Of a stretch of DNA of 64,000 nt, positions 26,545 to 34,922 are shown in pieces; positions within the stretch are counted from its first letter, which is position 1; each line of letters opens with the position of its first letter. The position numbers and the translations under genes are program-made. Source of the stretch: Protaetiibacter sp. GTDB taxonomy: Bacteria; Actinomycetota; Actinomycetes; Actinomycetales; Microbacteriaceae. Under the pieces are notes generated by a model. The model had not been told where the DNA came from and did no database searches. It saw nothing but the letters and a program-made list of their open reading frames with translations. The DNA lies in assembly GCA_030150265.1 (NCBI GenBank), contig JASLGG010000020.1, positions 20,598 to 84,597 of the forward strand, written 5' to 3'.

Positions 26545-27093
26545 ATGTTCCATCGCACCACCCTCATCTCCTCGGCCGCCACGGTCGCGGTCATCGGCGC
26601 CCTGGCGCTGACCGGATGCACGACGCACGCCCCCGCCACCGGCACCGGTTCGGACGGCGCGAGCGGCACCTCGTCCGAGCCGGCGACCCCCGAGATCCCC
26701 GGGCCGGGCACTCCGGTCACGGTCGGATCGTTCGAGTTCACGGTCACCGGGTCGAGCGAGCTCGGCACCACGGTCGGCACCTCGCCCTTCACGCGCACCG
26801 CGCAGGGTACCTTTATCCAGGTCGACCTGACGGTCAAGAACGTCGGCGACAGCTCGGCGACGTTCCTGTCGAACTACGTGACGCTCGTCGACAGCGCGGG
26901 CAAGAGCTACGACTCCGACTCGACCGCGACGTTCTACGCGAGCCCCGACCAGAACGCATGGGTCGCGGGGATCAACCCCGGCAACGCGATCCAGGGCCCG
27001 ATCGTGTTCGACGTGCCTGCGGGTACCACGGCCGTCAGCATCCGGGTGTCCGACAGCGCGTTCGCGAAGGGCACGCCGATCAACCTCGGCTGA
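26545..27093 (+). CDS. DUF4352 lipoprotein
   Basis: A 182-residue secreted lipoprotein. Signal peptide MFHRTTLISSAATVAVIGAL ends at the lipobox LTGC with the lipidated Cys25; a Thr/Ser/Gly/Pro-rich linker follows to about residue 60. The rest is an immunoglobulin-like DUF4352 domain: FIQVDLTVKNVGD, LVDSAGKSYDSDS and GPIVFDVPAGT-type strands. DUF4352 is thought to act in extracellular binding; ligand unknown. ATG at 26545 with AGGAGG at 26533-26538. It is divergent from the sensor kinase and probably part of the same module, either as target or as accessory sensor. Its stop is five bases from that of the convergent Trp-associated gene. Confidence 0.9.
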   Translation: MFHRTTLISSAATVAVIGALALTGCTTHAPATGTGSDGASGTSSEPATPEIPGPGTPVTVGSFEFTVTGSSELGTTVGTSPFTRTAQGTFIQVDLTVKNVGDSSATFLSNYVTLVDSAGKSYDSDSTATFYASPDQNAWVAGINPGNAIQGPIVFDVPAGTTAVSIRVSDSAFAKGTPINLG

Positions 27094-27098
27094 GGCCG

Positions 27099-27683
27099 CT
27101 ACGAGGTCGGGTCGTCGCCGTCGCTCAGCGCGTCCCACTCCGCGACCGGGTCGGGGACCGTCCCCTGATCCGGTCGCGTGCGGATGCCGCCGTAACGCCG
27201 TCCGGACGTCGGCCACCGGCGGGCGGTCGCCGCCACGACGACCCCGACGACGCCGACCGCGACGCCGAGCGCGATCGCCGCGGCGGGCCACGCCGACACA
27301 GCGACCGCTTCTACGAGCTCCGTGACGGACGCGGCGCCGGCGATGCCCGTCGCATCCGTCACCGCCGACGCGGACGCCGCGACCGGGTCGCCCACGGCGA
27401 CCAGTGCGACCGCCACGATCGAGCCGCCCAGGAGGGCCTCGAGCACGCCGAACACCGCCCGGAAGACAGGGCCCGCCAGCGCGAGCGCCGCGATGACGGC
27501 GAGAACCGCGAGGGCGAGCGGTGCGAGACCGCCTGCGGCGACGTCGCCGCGCACCTCCAGGGTCGTCGCCCCGCCGCTCGTGAGCGAGAGCGTGAACCAC
27601 GGCTGCGACCAGGCGAGCAGCACGAGTCCCGCGAGCAGCGCCGTCGCGCCGAGCAGGACCATCCGCAGCCGCGCCGGGGTCAT
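27099..27683 (-). CDS. Trp biosynthesis-associated membrane protein (TIGR02234)
   Basis: A 194-residue protein with four hydrophobic helices (about 7-25, 53-70, 82-98, 133-157) and a polar C-terminal tail. The family marker AWSQPWFTL, Trp-rich, lies at 24-32 just after the first helix. This family sits next to trpE in many actinobacteria (Rv1610 in M. tuberculosis); its role is unknown, with transport or a membrane step in Trp metabolism suggested by position only. ATG at 27681-27683 overlaps the trpE stop (ATGA). Normally the HGxxPAAW gene and trpC follow directly; here 2.7 kb of foreign-looking module intervenes. Confidence 0.87.
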   Translation of the reverse strand: MTPARLRMVLLGATALLAGLVLLAWSQPWFTLSLTSGGATTLEVRGDVAAGGLAPLALAVLAVIAALALAGPVFRAVFGVLEALLGGSIVAVALVAVGDPVAASASAVTDATGIAGAASVTELVEAVAVSAWPAAAIALGVAVGVVGVVVAATARRWPTSGRRYGGIRTRPDQGTVPDPVAEWDALSDGDDPTS

Positions 27684-29212
27684 GGGCGACCGATCCTCCG
27701 CATGGCGTTCGCCACCGCCACGGCGCGGAGCGGGGCGGCCGCCTTGTTGACGGCCTCCTGGTGCTCGCTCGCCGGATCCGAGTCGGCGACGAGCCCCGCG
27801 CCCGCCTGCACGTAGGCGGTGTCGCCCACGAGCGTCGCGGTGCGGATCGCGATCGCGAGGTCGGCATCGCCCGCGAGATCGAAGTAGCCGACGACGCCGC
27901 CGTACAGGCCGCGACCCGCGACCTCGAGCTCGTCGATGATCTCGAGCGCGCGCGGCTTCGGCGCCCCCGACAGGGTCCCCGCCGGGAAGGTGGCGCGGAA
28001 GACGTCGATCGCGTTCGCGTCCGGACGCAGGTCGCCCTCGACGCTCGACACGAGGTGCATGATGTGGCTGAACCGCTCGACCTGCATGAACTCCGTCACT
28101 TCGACCGTGCCGGCGGCGCACACCTTCGAGAGGTCGTTGCGCGCGAGGTCGACGAGCATGAGGTGCTCCGCCTGCTCCTTCGGGTCCGCGAGCAGCTCAT
28201 CGGCGAGCTCGCCGTCGCGCTCCGGCGTCTCGCCGCGCGGCCGCGACCCCGCGATCGGATGCGTGAACACCCGCCCGTGCTGCACCTTCACGAGCGCCTC
28301 GGGCGAGGAGCCGACGATCGCGTACGGCTCGCCCGCGGGCGTCTCGAGGCTCACGAGGTACATGTACGGGCTCGGGTTGAGCGCGCGCAGCACGCGGTAC
28401 ACCTCGAGCGGCGAGGCGGTCAGCTCGTGGTCGAAGCGCTGCGAGATCACCACCTGGAACACGTCGCCATCGCGCACGAACTCCTTCGCGCGCAGCACCG
28501 AGCCCTCGAACTCCTCCCGCGCCACGCGGTGCGTCGCGGTGGGAGGGACCGACAGGTCGACCTCGGCGAGCTCGGCGGGGGTCGGCTGGGCGAGCGCATC
28601 CTGCAGCGCGTCGAGGCGCCGCTGCGCCGCCGCCCAGGCGGCATCCGGCGTCTCGCGTCCGTCGTTGAGCACGGCGGCGATGAGGGTCGCGGTGCCGCTG
28701 CGGTGGTCGAGGGCGATGAGCTCGGACACGAAGGCGAGCGCCTGCCCCGGGATCGGCACCTCCTCGGGCGGTGCGTCCGGCAGATGCTCGAGCTGCCGCA
28801 CGGCGTCCCAGCCGATGAAGCCGACGAGTCCACCGGTCAGCGGCGGATGCCCCTCCCGCTGCGGGGTGCGCCAGCGCGCGTAGAGCGCGCCGAGCGCCAC
28901 GAGCGGCTCAGCGGGCGGCTCGCCGCCGAAGGCGCGCTCGGCGTCGAGGCCGTAGTCGATCCACTGGGCGCCGTGCGCACCGCGGCCCTGGGTGAGCACG
29001 CCGAGCGACCCGGCGCCCACGAACGACCAGCGCGACCAGATGCCGCCCTGCTCCGCCGACTCGAGCAGGAAGGTGCCGGGCTTGCCCGCGGCGACCTTGC
29101 GGTACACGCCCACCGGCGTCTCGCCGTCGGCGAAGAGCTCGCGGAGCACCGGCACGACACGGTGGCCGGCGGCGATCGCCGCATCGAACTCGCTGCGCGC
29201 GGTGTCGGTCAC
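27680..29212 (-). CDS. trpE: Anthranilate synthase component I
   Basis: Converts chorismate and ammonia/glutamine to anthranilate, the first committed step of tryptophan synthesis. 510 residues. The feedback-inhibition motif LLES is at 49-52. The chorismate-binding domain has DVFQVVISQRF, PSPYMYLV, IAGSRPRGETPERD, the LVDLARNDL segment and SGAPKPRALEIIDELE. No TrpG domain is fused and trpG is not in the window. GTG at 29210-29212 overlaps the hisI stop (GTGA) and has GGAGGA upstream, so trpE is the tail of a his operon. Confidence 0.97.
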   Translation of the reverse strand: MTDTARSEFDAAIAAGHRVVPVLRELFADGETPVGVYRKVAAGKPGTFLLESAEQGGIWSRWSFVGAGSLGVLTQGRGAHGAQWIDYGLDAERAFGGEPPAEPLVALGALYARWRTPQREGHPPLTGGLVGFIGWDAVRQLEHLPDAPPEEVPIPGQALAFVSELIALDHRSGTATLIAAVLNDGRETPDAAWAAAQRRLDALQDALAQPTPAELAEVDLSVPPTATHRVAREEFEGSVLRAKEFVRDGDVFQVVISQRFDHELTASPLEVYRVLRALNPSPYMYLVSLETPAGEPYAIVGSSPEALVKVQHGRVFTHPIAGSRPRGETPERDGELADELLADPKEQAEHLMLVDLARNDLSKVCAAGTVEVTEFMQVERFSHIMHLVSSVEGDLRPDANAIDVFRATFPAGTLSGAPKPRALEIIDELEVAGRGLYGGVVGYFDLAGDADLAIAIRTATLVGDTAYVQAGAGLVADSDPASEHQEAVNKAAAPLRAVAVANAMRRIGRP

Positions 29213-29586
29213 TGCTCCTCCGAAGCGTCGGCGGACGGGGTCCCGATGACGGGCTCGAGCGGATCGACGTCGAAGCAGCTGTGCGCGCCGGTGTGGCACG
29301 CCGGTCCCTGCTGCTCGACCTGCACGAGCAGCGTGTCGCCGTCGCAGTCGAGCGCCGCGCCCTTCACGTACTGGCGGTTGCCGCTCGTGTCGCCCTTGCG
29401 CCAGTACTCCTGGCGGCTGCGCGACCAGAACGTCACCCGGCCCTCGGTGAGCGTGCGTCGCAGGGCCTCGGCGTCCATGTAGCCGAGCATGAGCACCCGG
29501 CCGGTGTCGTGCTGCTGGATGACCGCGGGCAGCAGCCCGTTCGCGTCGAACCGGGCGCGCGCCACCACATCCTCGATGCCGCTCAT
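29209..29586 (-). CDS. hisI: Phosphoribosyl-AMP cyclohydrolase
   Basis: Opens the adenine ring of phosphoribosyl-AMP, third step of histidine synthesis. 125 residues, monofunctional HisI: zinc/magnesium ligands in LDCDGDTLLVQVEQ and ACHTGAHSCF; N-terminal VLMLGYMDAEALRRT and FWSRSRQEYWRKGDTSGN signatures are complete. ATG at 29584-29586 overlaps the hisF stop. hisE is a separate gene at the head of the operon, as usual in actinobacteria. Confidence 0.96.
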   Translation of the reverse strand: MSGIEDVVARARFDANGLLPAVIQQHDTGRVLMLGYMDAEALRRTLTEGRVTFWSRSRQEYWRKGDTSGNRQYVKGAALDCDGDTLLVQVEQQGPACHTGAHSCFDVDPLEPVIGTPSADASEEQ

Positions 29587-30344
29587 CGGACCTCGATCCC
29601 CTCGGCCTGCAGCGCCGTCTTCACGTCGCCGATCGTCAGCTCGCCGTTGTGGAACACGGATGCGGCGAGCACGGCATCCGCGCCCGCCGCCACCGCCGGG
29701 GCGAAGTCGCGCGCAGCTCCCGCTCCCCCGCTCGCGATGACCGGCACGCTCGCGAGCTCGCGCATCGCGGCGACCAGCTCGAGGTCGAAGCCCTGCTTGG
29801 TGCCGTCGGCGTCGATCGAGTTGACGAGCAGCTCGCCCGCGCCGCGCTCGATCGCCTCACGCGCCCAGGCGAGCGCGTCGCGATCCGTCTCGGTGCGGCC
29901 GCCGTGCGTCGTCACGACGAAGCCGGACTCCGTGCGAGGCGAGCGCTTCACGTCGAGCGAGAGCACGCACACCTGGGCGCCGAAGCGGTCGGCGATCTCG
30001 CCGACGAGCTCCGGGCGCGCGATCGCGGCGGAGTTCACGCCGATCTTGTCGGCGCCGTGGCCGAGCAGCCGGGCCACGTCGTCCGCCGACCGGACACCGC
30101 CGCCGACCGTGAGCGGGATGAACACCTGCTCGGCCGTGGCGGTCACCGTGTCGTACATCGTCGCGCGGTCCTCGACGGTCGCCGTGACGTCGAGGAAGGT
30201 GATCTCGTCGGCGCCCTGCTCGTAGTAGCGGGCGGCGAGCTCGACGGGATCGCCTGCGTCGCGCAGGCCCTGGAAGTTGACGCCCTTCACGACGCGACCC
30301 GCGGCCACGTCGAGGCAGGGGATCACGCGCACCACGACGTCCAT
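29583..30344 (-). CDS. hisF: Imidazole glycerol phosphate synthase cyclase subunit
   Basis: With HisH it turns PRFAR and ammonia into imidazole glycerol phosphate and AICAR. 253 residues, TIM barrel: IPCLDVAAGRVVKGVNF with catalytic Asp12, PLTVGGGVRS, the second catalytic region LSLDVKR (Asp near 130), VNSIDADGTKQGFD and ASGGAG. hisH is not in the window. The ATG at 30342-30344 overlaps the last base of the hisG stop (TGATG). Confidence 0.97.
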   Translation of the reverse strand: MDVVVRVIPCLDVAAGRVVKGVNFQGLRDAGDPVELAARYYEQGADEITFLDVTATVEDRATMYDTVTATAEQVFIPLTVGGGVRSADDVARLLGHGADKIGVNSAAIARPELVGEIADRFGAQVCVLSLDVKRSPRTESGFVVTTHGGRTETDRDALAWAREAIERGAGELLVNSIDADGTKQGFDLELVAAMRELASVPVIASGGAGAARDFAPAVAAGADAVLAASVFHNGELTIGDVKTALQAEGIEVR

Positions 30345-31183
30345 CAGATCCTCGCCGCGTGGATCGCGCTCACCAGGATCGCGCGGGCGCCGATCGCGTA
30401 GAGCTCGTCCATGACGTGGTTCATGTCGGTGCGCGACACCATGACGCGCACGGCGACCCATCCGGTGTCGCGCAGCGGCGAGACGGTCGGCGACTCGAGG
30501 CCCGGCGTGACCGCGGACGCGCGGTCCACGAGCTCGGCCGGCAGGTCGTAGTCGATGAGCACGTACTGGTGGGCCACCATGACGCCCTGGATGCGGCGGC
30601 GCAGCGTCTCGAGGCCCGGGACCTCCGCGCGCGACGCGATGAGCACCGCCGAGGACTCGAGGATCACGGGGCCGAAGATGTCGAGGCCCTGCTTGCGGAG
30701 CGTCGTGCCGGTCTCGACGACGTCGGCCACGGCATCCGCGACCCCGAGCCGCACCGCCGACTCGACCGCGCCGTCGAGGCGCACGACGGTGGCGTTCACG
30801 CCCTGGGCCGTGAGGAAGTCGCGCACCAGGCCGTCGTAGCTCGTCGCGACGCGCACGCCCTCGAGGTCCTGCAGGGTCTCGAAGCGGCCGATCGGGCCCG
30901 CGAAGCGGAAAGTGGACTCGCCGAAGTCGAGCGCGTCGACCTCGAGCGCGGCGGAGTGGGAGTCGAGCAGCAGGTCGCGGCCCGTGATGCCCACGTCGAG
31001 CGCGCCCGAGCCGACGTAGGTGGCGATGTCGCGCGGGCGCAGGTAGAAGAACTCGACGTCGTTGCGGGGGTCCGCGACGATGAGCTCCTTGGGGTCGCGG
31101 CGCGTGGCGTACCCCGCCTCGCGGAGCATCTCGACGGCGGTCTCCGACAGCGTGCCCTTGTTGGGCACGGCGATTCTCAGCAT
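30344..31183 (-). CDS. hisG: ATP phosphoribosyltransferase, long form
   Basis: First step of histidine synthesis: joins ATP and PRPP. 279 residues, long form with a C-terminal regulatory domain (about 205-279) that binds histidine, so no HisZ is needed. Seen: LRIAVPNKGTLS at the N-terminus, the PRPP loop ADAVADVVETGTTLR, and the C-terminal SPTVSPLRDTGWVAVRVMV. ATG at 31181-31183 with AGAAAG upstream, 42 bp after hisE. Confidence 0.96.
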   Translation of the reverse strand: MLRIAVPNKGTLSETAVEMLREAGYATRRDPKELIVADPRNDVEFFYLRPRDIATYVGSGALDVGITGRDLLLDSHSAALEVDALDFGESTFRFAGPIGRFETLQDLEGVRVATSYDGLVRDFLTAQGVNATVVRLDGAVESAVRLGVADAVADVVETGTTLRKQGLDIFGPVILESSAVLIASRAEVPGLETLRRRIQGVMVAHQYVLIDYDLPAELVDRASAVTPGLESPTVSPLRDTGWVAVRVMVSRTDMNHVMDELYAIGARAILVSAIHAARI

Positions 31184-31225
31184 GGTTCTGCTTTCTGGTT
31201 GTGAACGGTCATCGGCGGATGCTGT

Positions 31226-31489
31226 TCACAGATGTCGGTAGACGTCCTCGAGCGTGAGGCCCTTCGCGACCATGAGCACCTGCAGGTGGTAGAGAAGCTG
31301 CGAGATCTCCTCCGCCGCCTCCGCGTCGGACTGGTACTCGGCGGCCATCCACACCTCGGCGGCCTCCTCGACGATCTTCTTGCCGATCGCGTGCACGCCG
31401 GCGTCGAGCTCCGCGACGGTGCGCGACCCCTCGGGACGCGCGACGGCCTTGGCGCTGAGCTCCTCGAAGAGGGCGTCGAAGGTCTTCAC
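31226..31489 (-). CDS. hisE: Phosphoribosyl-ATP pyrophosphatase
   Basis: Second step of histidine synthesis, removing pyrophosphate from phosphoribosyl-ATP. 87 residues, MazG-like helical fold: KKIVEEAAEVWMAA with the metal-binding glutamates, then EEISQLLYHLQVLMV. GTG start at 31487-31489. TAACCT sits six bases before the GTG, so hisE opens the hisEGFI-trpE transcript without a leader; a leader-peptide attenuator is therefore unlikely. Confidence 0.95.
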   Translation of the reverse strand: MKTFDALFEELSAKAVARPEGSRTVAELDAGVHAIGKKIVEEAAEVWMAAEYQSDAEAAEEISQLLYHLQVLMVAKGLTLEDVYRHL

Positions 31490-31501
31490 CCGGCTAGGTT
31501 A
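31490..31501 (-). promoter_or_regulatory. Leaderless -10 box of the his-trp operon
   Basis: Minus-strand TAACCT (31496-31501), six-base spacer AGCCGG, then the hisE GTG. The -35 region would overlap the FKBP gene's stop. Confidence 0.55.
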
Positions 31502-31518
31502 CCGGCCCCCGGATGCCG

Positions 31519-31887
31519 TCACCTGACGCCGAGGAGGTCGATCACGAAGACGAGCGTGCGGCCCGAGAGACGGTGGCCCGCGCCGGCGGGGCCGTAGGCG
31601 TCGAGCGGCGGGCAGACGAGCCGGCGACGTCCGCCGACCTTCATGCCGGGGATGCCGTCCTGCCAGCCCTTGATGAGGCCCGCGAGGGGGAACTGGATCG
31701 AGGCGCCGCGGTCCCAGCTGGAGTCGAACTGCTCGCCGGTCTCGAAGTCGACGCCGACGTAGTGCACGTCGACCGTCGCGCCGGGCGCCGCCTCGGCGCC
31801 GTCGCCGACCTCGAGGTCGGTGATGACGAGCTCGGTCGGGGCCGGCCCCTCGATGAAGTCGATCTCGGGCTTGGTCTTGTCGGTCAT
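31519..31887 (-). CDS. FKBP-type peptidyl-prolyl isomerase
   Basis: A 122-residue cytoplasmic FKBP with one domain from about 35 to 121. Strands and loops typical of the fold are visible: VDVHYVGVDFETGEQFDSSW, the PLAGLIKGWQDGIPGMKVGG segment that lines the active site, RRRLVCPPLDAYG, and LVFVIDLLGV at the end. No signal peptide, so it acts in the cytosol on proline peptide bonds. ATG at 31885-31887; 29 bp before hisE in direction of transcription, but hisE has its own promoter-like box. Confidence 0.93.
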   Translation of the reverse strand: MTDKTKPEIDFIEGPAPTELVITDLEVGDGAEAAPGATVDVHYVGVDFETGEQFDSSWDRGASIQFPLAGLIKGWQDGIPGMKVGGRRRLVCPPLDAYGPAGAGHRLSGRTLVFVIDLLGVR

Positions 31888-31918
31888 GGCGTCAAGTCAA
31901 GCACGAGCGGCGGGATGC

Positions 31919-32590
31919 TCAGTGCCGGTGGGCCGCGGCGGTGTCGCGCAAGGAGGCGATCGCGAGCTCGACGTCCGAGGCCCCGTAGACCGCGGAGCCC
32001 GCCACGAAGGTGTCGGCACCGGCCTCCGCCGCGATGCCGATCGTGTCGGCCGCGATGCCGCCGTCGACCTGCAGCCAGAGGTCGATGCCGTGCCGGTCGG
32101 CGGCCGCGCGCAGCGTGCGGAGCTTCGGCATCATGTCGGCCATGAAGCTCTGGCCGCCGAAGCCGGGCTCGACCGTCATCACGAGCACCTGGTCGAACTC
32201 GGGCAGCAGCTCGAGGTAGGGCTCGACCGCGGTGCCCGGCTTCAGCGCGAGCGAGGCGCGCGAGCCGATCTCTCGGATGCGGCGGGCGAGCGCGACGGGC
32301 TCGGCGGCGGCCTCCGCGTGGAAGGTCACCGAGAACGCGCCGAGCTCGGCGTAGCCCGGCGCCCAGCGGTCCGCATCCGTGATCATCAGGTGCACGTCGA
32401 GCGGGATGGGCGAGACGCGCTGCACCGCCTCGACCATCTGGGGGCCGAAGGTGAGGTTCGGCACGAAGTGGTTGTCCATGACGTCGACGTGCACGCCGTC
32501 CGCCGTGCGGATGCGCTCGATCTCCGCCTGCATGTTGGCGAAGTCGGCGGCGAGGATGCTGGGCTGGATGCGGGCCTGTCGAGAAGTCAC
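31919..32590 (-). CDS. rpe: Ribulose-phosphate 3-epimerase
   Basis: Interconverts ribulose 5-phosphate and xylulose 5-phosphate in the pentose phosphate pathway. 223 residues, TIM barrel: PSILAADFANM, HVDVMDNHFVPNLTFGP (catalytic Asp and metal His), DVHLMI, VMTVEPGFGGQSF and QVDGGIAADT. GTG at 32588-32590 overlaps the rsmB stop (GTGA), so it ends a coupled priA/fmt/rsmB/rpe group. Confidence 0.96.
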   Translation of the reverse strand: MTSRQARIQPSILAADFANMQAEIERIRTADGVHVDVMDNHFVPNLTFGPQMVEAVQRVSPIPLDVHLMITDADRWAPGYAELGAFSVTFHAEAAAEPVALARRIREIGSRASLALKPGTAVEPYLELLPEFDQVLVMTVEPGFGGQSFMADMMPKLRTLRAAADRHGIDLWLQVDGGIAADTIGIAAEAGADTFVAGSAVYGASDVELAIASLRDTAAAHRH

Positions 32591-33966
32591 GCCTCGACCC
32601 TAGTGAGCAACTGCACGAACATCGCATCCGTGCCGTGGCGGTGCGGCCAGAGCTGCGCCGACGGCGCGTCGGGAAGACGGAGCGGAGCCGTCGCGACCCG
32701 GTCGAGCACCTCGGGCGTGTCGAGCGCGCGCAGCCCGGGGTGTCGGGCGAGCGCCGTCGTCACCTGTCCGCGCGTCTCGGACGGGTGCGGCGAGCAGGTC
32801 ACGTAGGCGAGCACGCCGCCGGGCGCGAGCGCCGCGACCGCGGCGTCGATCAGCTCCGCCTGGAGCGCGACGAGCGACGCGAGGTCGTCGGCGCTCTTGC
32901 GCCAGCGCGCCTCCGGCCGGCGCCGCAGCGCGCCGAGCCCCGTGCAGGGGGCGTCGAGCAGGATGCGGTCGAAGCGCTCCCCCGCCCCGCCGAAGCGACG
33001 CCCGTCGCCCTCGACGACCTCCGGTGCGTCATCGCGCGCCATGAACGGCGCGAGCGCGTTCCGCACGAGCCCGGCGCGCGCCGGCACCATCTCGTTCGCC
33101 ACGAGTCGCGCGCCCCCGCGCGCCGCCTCCGCGGCGAGCACCGCGGCCTTGCCGCCGGGGCCCGCGCAGAGGTCGAGCCAGCGCTCCCCCGGCGTCACCG
33201 CGCGGGCGCGGCTGAGCGCGAGCGCGGCGAGCTGCGAGCCCTCGTCCTGCACGCGCACGGCGCCCGCCGCGACCTCCGGTTGCGCGGCCGGATCACCCCC
33301 CATCGAGGAGACGGCGAGCGGGGAGAGCCGACCGGGGAGGTAACGGTCCGAGCCGCTGAGCTCGTGCGGGTCGGCGAGGCCCGGGAGCGCCGCGAAGGCC
33401 ACCCGGGGCGCGGCGTTGTCGGCGGCCAGGAGCTCCGGGAGCTCGGGGGCGGCGCCCTCCAGGGCGAGCGCGGACTCGAGAGCCGCCACGATCCACTCGG
33501 GGTGCGAGAACTCGACCGCGAGCCGCGCGGCGCCCGCGAGACCGTGGAGCGCCCGCTCGCGCCAGGCATCCGGCTCCTCCCGCGAGAGCGTGCGCAGCAC
33601 CCCGTTGACGAACCCCGCGGCCGAGGCCTTGCGCGCACGGCGCACGAGTTCGACCGACTCGTCGATGACCGCGTGCGGTGCGGTCCGCAGGCTCAGCAGC
33701 TGGTGGGCTCCGAGCCGCAGTGCGTCGAGTACCGGCGGGTCGATCCTCGCGGCCGGGCGACGCGCGGCGAGCTCGATCACCCGGTCGTAGTAGCCCTGCA
33801 TCCGCAGGGTGCCGTAGACGAGCTCGGTCGCGAAACCGGCGTCCGCGGCGCTCAGCCGGGCATCCCGGATGCGGCTGGGCAGGAGCAGGTTCGCGTACGC
33901 GTCGGAGGTGCGCACCGCCGCGAGCACGTCGGCCGCGACCCGGCGCGCGGGCTGGACGCGGCTCAT
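32587..33966 (-). CDS. rsmB: 16S rRNA (cytosine-967-C5)-methyltransferase
   Basis: RsmB/Sun methylates C967 of 16S rRNA with S-adenosylmethionine. 459 residues: N-terminal NusB-like helical domain (about 1-135, RRVAADVLAAVRTSDAYAN, GFATELVYGTLR) and C-terminal Rossmann methyltransferase. SAM loop DLCAGPGGKAAVLA; the two cysteines of the m5C mechanism lie in DAPCTGLGALRRRPE and YVTCSPHPSET. ATG at 33964-33966 overlaps the fmt stop (ATGA). Confidence 0.95.
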   Translation of the reverse strand: MSRVQPARRVAADVLAAVRTSDAYANLLLPSRIRDARLSAADAGFATELVYGTLRMQGYYDRVIELAARRPAARIDPPVLDALRLGAHQLLSLRTAPHAVIDESVELVRRARKASAAGFVNGVLRTLSREEPDAWRERALHGLAGAARLAVEFSHPEWIVAALESALALEGAAPELPELLAADNAAPRVAFAALPGLADPHELSGSDRYLPGRLSPLAVSSMGGDPAAQPEVAAGAVRVQDEGSQLAALALSRARAVTPGERWLDLCAGPGGKAAVLAAEAARGGARLVANEMVPARAGLVRNALAPFMARDDAPEVVEGDGRRFGGAGERFDRILLDAPCTGLGALRRRPEARWRKSADDLASLVALQAELIDAAVAALAPGGVLAYVTCSPHPSETRGQVTTALARHPGLRALDTPEVLDRVATAPLRLPDAPSAQLWPHRHGTDAMFVQLLTRVEA

Positions 33967-34886
33967 CCGAGCACCGTCGTCACGCCCACCGGTCGGCCCC
34001 GCCACCAGTCGGCGGCGGGCATCGCGCGCTTGCCCGCCGGCTGCACGACGAGCAGCTCGAGCGGGTCGTCGGCCGTGCCGACGTGCACCGCCCGACCGCG
34101 CTGCGCGACGACGCCCGGGTCGAGCCGCGCCGCGCCGTGGGCGATCGCCGCGTCGAGGATCTTGAAACGCTCGCCGTCGAGGGTCGTCGTGGCACCAGGC
34201 TCGGGCGTGACGCCGCGACGGCGCGCGTCGATGCGGCTCGCCGGCTGCGACCAGTCGAGGCGGCCGTCGTCGATCCCGAGCTTGGGGGCGAGCGTCACCT
34301 CGCCGGACTGGGGCGTCGCGACGGCCCTGCCCTCCGCGATGCCGTCCACGACACGCGCGAGCAGCCCCGCGCCCGAGTCGGCGAGCGACTCCAGCAGGTG
34401 GCCCGCCGTCTGGACGCGGCCCACGGGCGTCGCCTCCATCGCGAACACCGGGCCGGCATCCAGCTCGGGCACGAGCTGGAACACCGCAGCGCCCGTCACC
34501 TCGTCTCCCGCGATGAGCGCGTGCTGCACGGGAGCCGCCCCGCGCCAGCGCGGCAGCAGCGAGAAGTGCAGGTTGACCCAGCCGTGCCGCGGCGCGCTCA
34601 GCACCGGCTCGCGGATGAGGCCGCCGTAGGCGACGACGACCCCGAGGTCCGCGTCGAGGGCGAGCAGCTCGTCCTGCACCGCGGCGAGCCGGTTCGCCTT
34701 GATGACGCGGACGCCGGCCTCCCGCGCCGCCTCCGCCACCGGCGTCGGGGTCAGCACCCGCTTGCGGCCGAGGGGAGCGTCCTCGCGCGTCACGACCGCC
34801 ACGACCTCGTGCGGACCCCGGATGAGGGCACGCAGGCTGGGCACGGCGGCGGCCGGGCTCCCGGCGAAGACGAGGCGAAGCGGCAC
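33963..34886 (-). CDS. fmt: Methionyl-tRNA formyltransferase
   Basis: Formylates initiator Met-tRNA using 10-formyltetrahydrofolate. 307 residues: the FAGSPAAAVPSLRAL N-terminus, NLHFSLLPRWRGAAPVQHA with catalytic Asn and His, and VPELDAGPVFAMEA with the conserved Asp, followed by the C-terminal OB-like tRNA-binding domain. GTG start at 34884-34886. CAGAAT six bases before the GTG resembles the leaderless boxes elsewhere but lacks the initial T. def is not next to it. Confidence 0.95.
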   Translation of the reverse strand: MPLRLVFAGSPAAAVPSLRALIRGPHEVVAVVTREDAPLGRKRVLTPTPVAEAAREAGVRVIKANRLAAVQDELLALDADLGVVVAYGGLIREPVLSAPRHGWVNLHFSLLPRWRGAAPVQHALIAGDEVTGAAVFQLVPELDAGPVFAMEATPVGRVQTAGHLLESLADSGAGLLARVVDGIAEGRAVATPQSGEVTLAPKLGIDDGRLDWSQPASRIDARRRGVTPEPGATTTLDGERFKILDAAIAHGAARLDPGVVAQRGRAVHVGTADDPLELLVVQPAGKRAMPAADWWRGRPVGVTTVLG

Positions 34887-34922
34887 CCCTCGATTCTGCC
34901 GGACGGCGCGACGCGCGCCGGA

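Noticed and set aside
31490..31518. T-box or leader-peptide attenuator before hisE/trpE
   Set aside because: Only 29 bases lie between the FKBP gene and hisE, with no His or Trp codon run and no competing hairpins; a leaderless start fits better.
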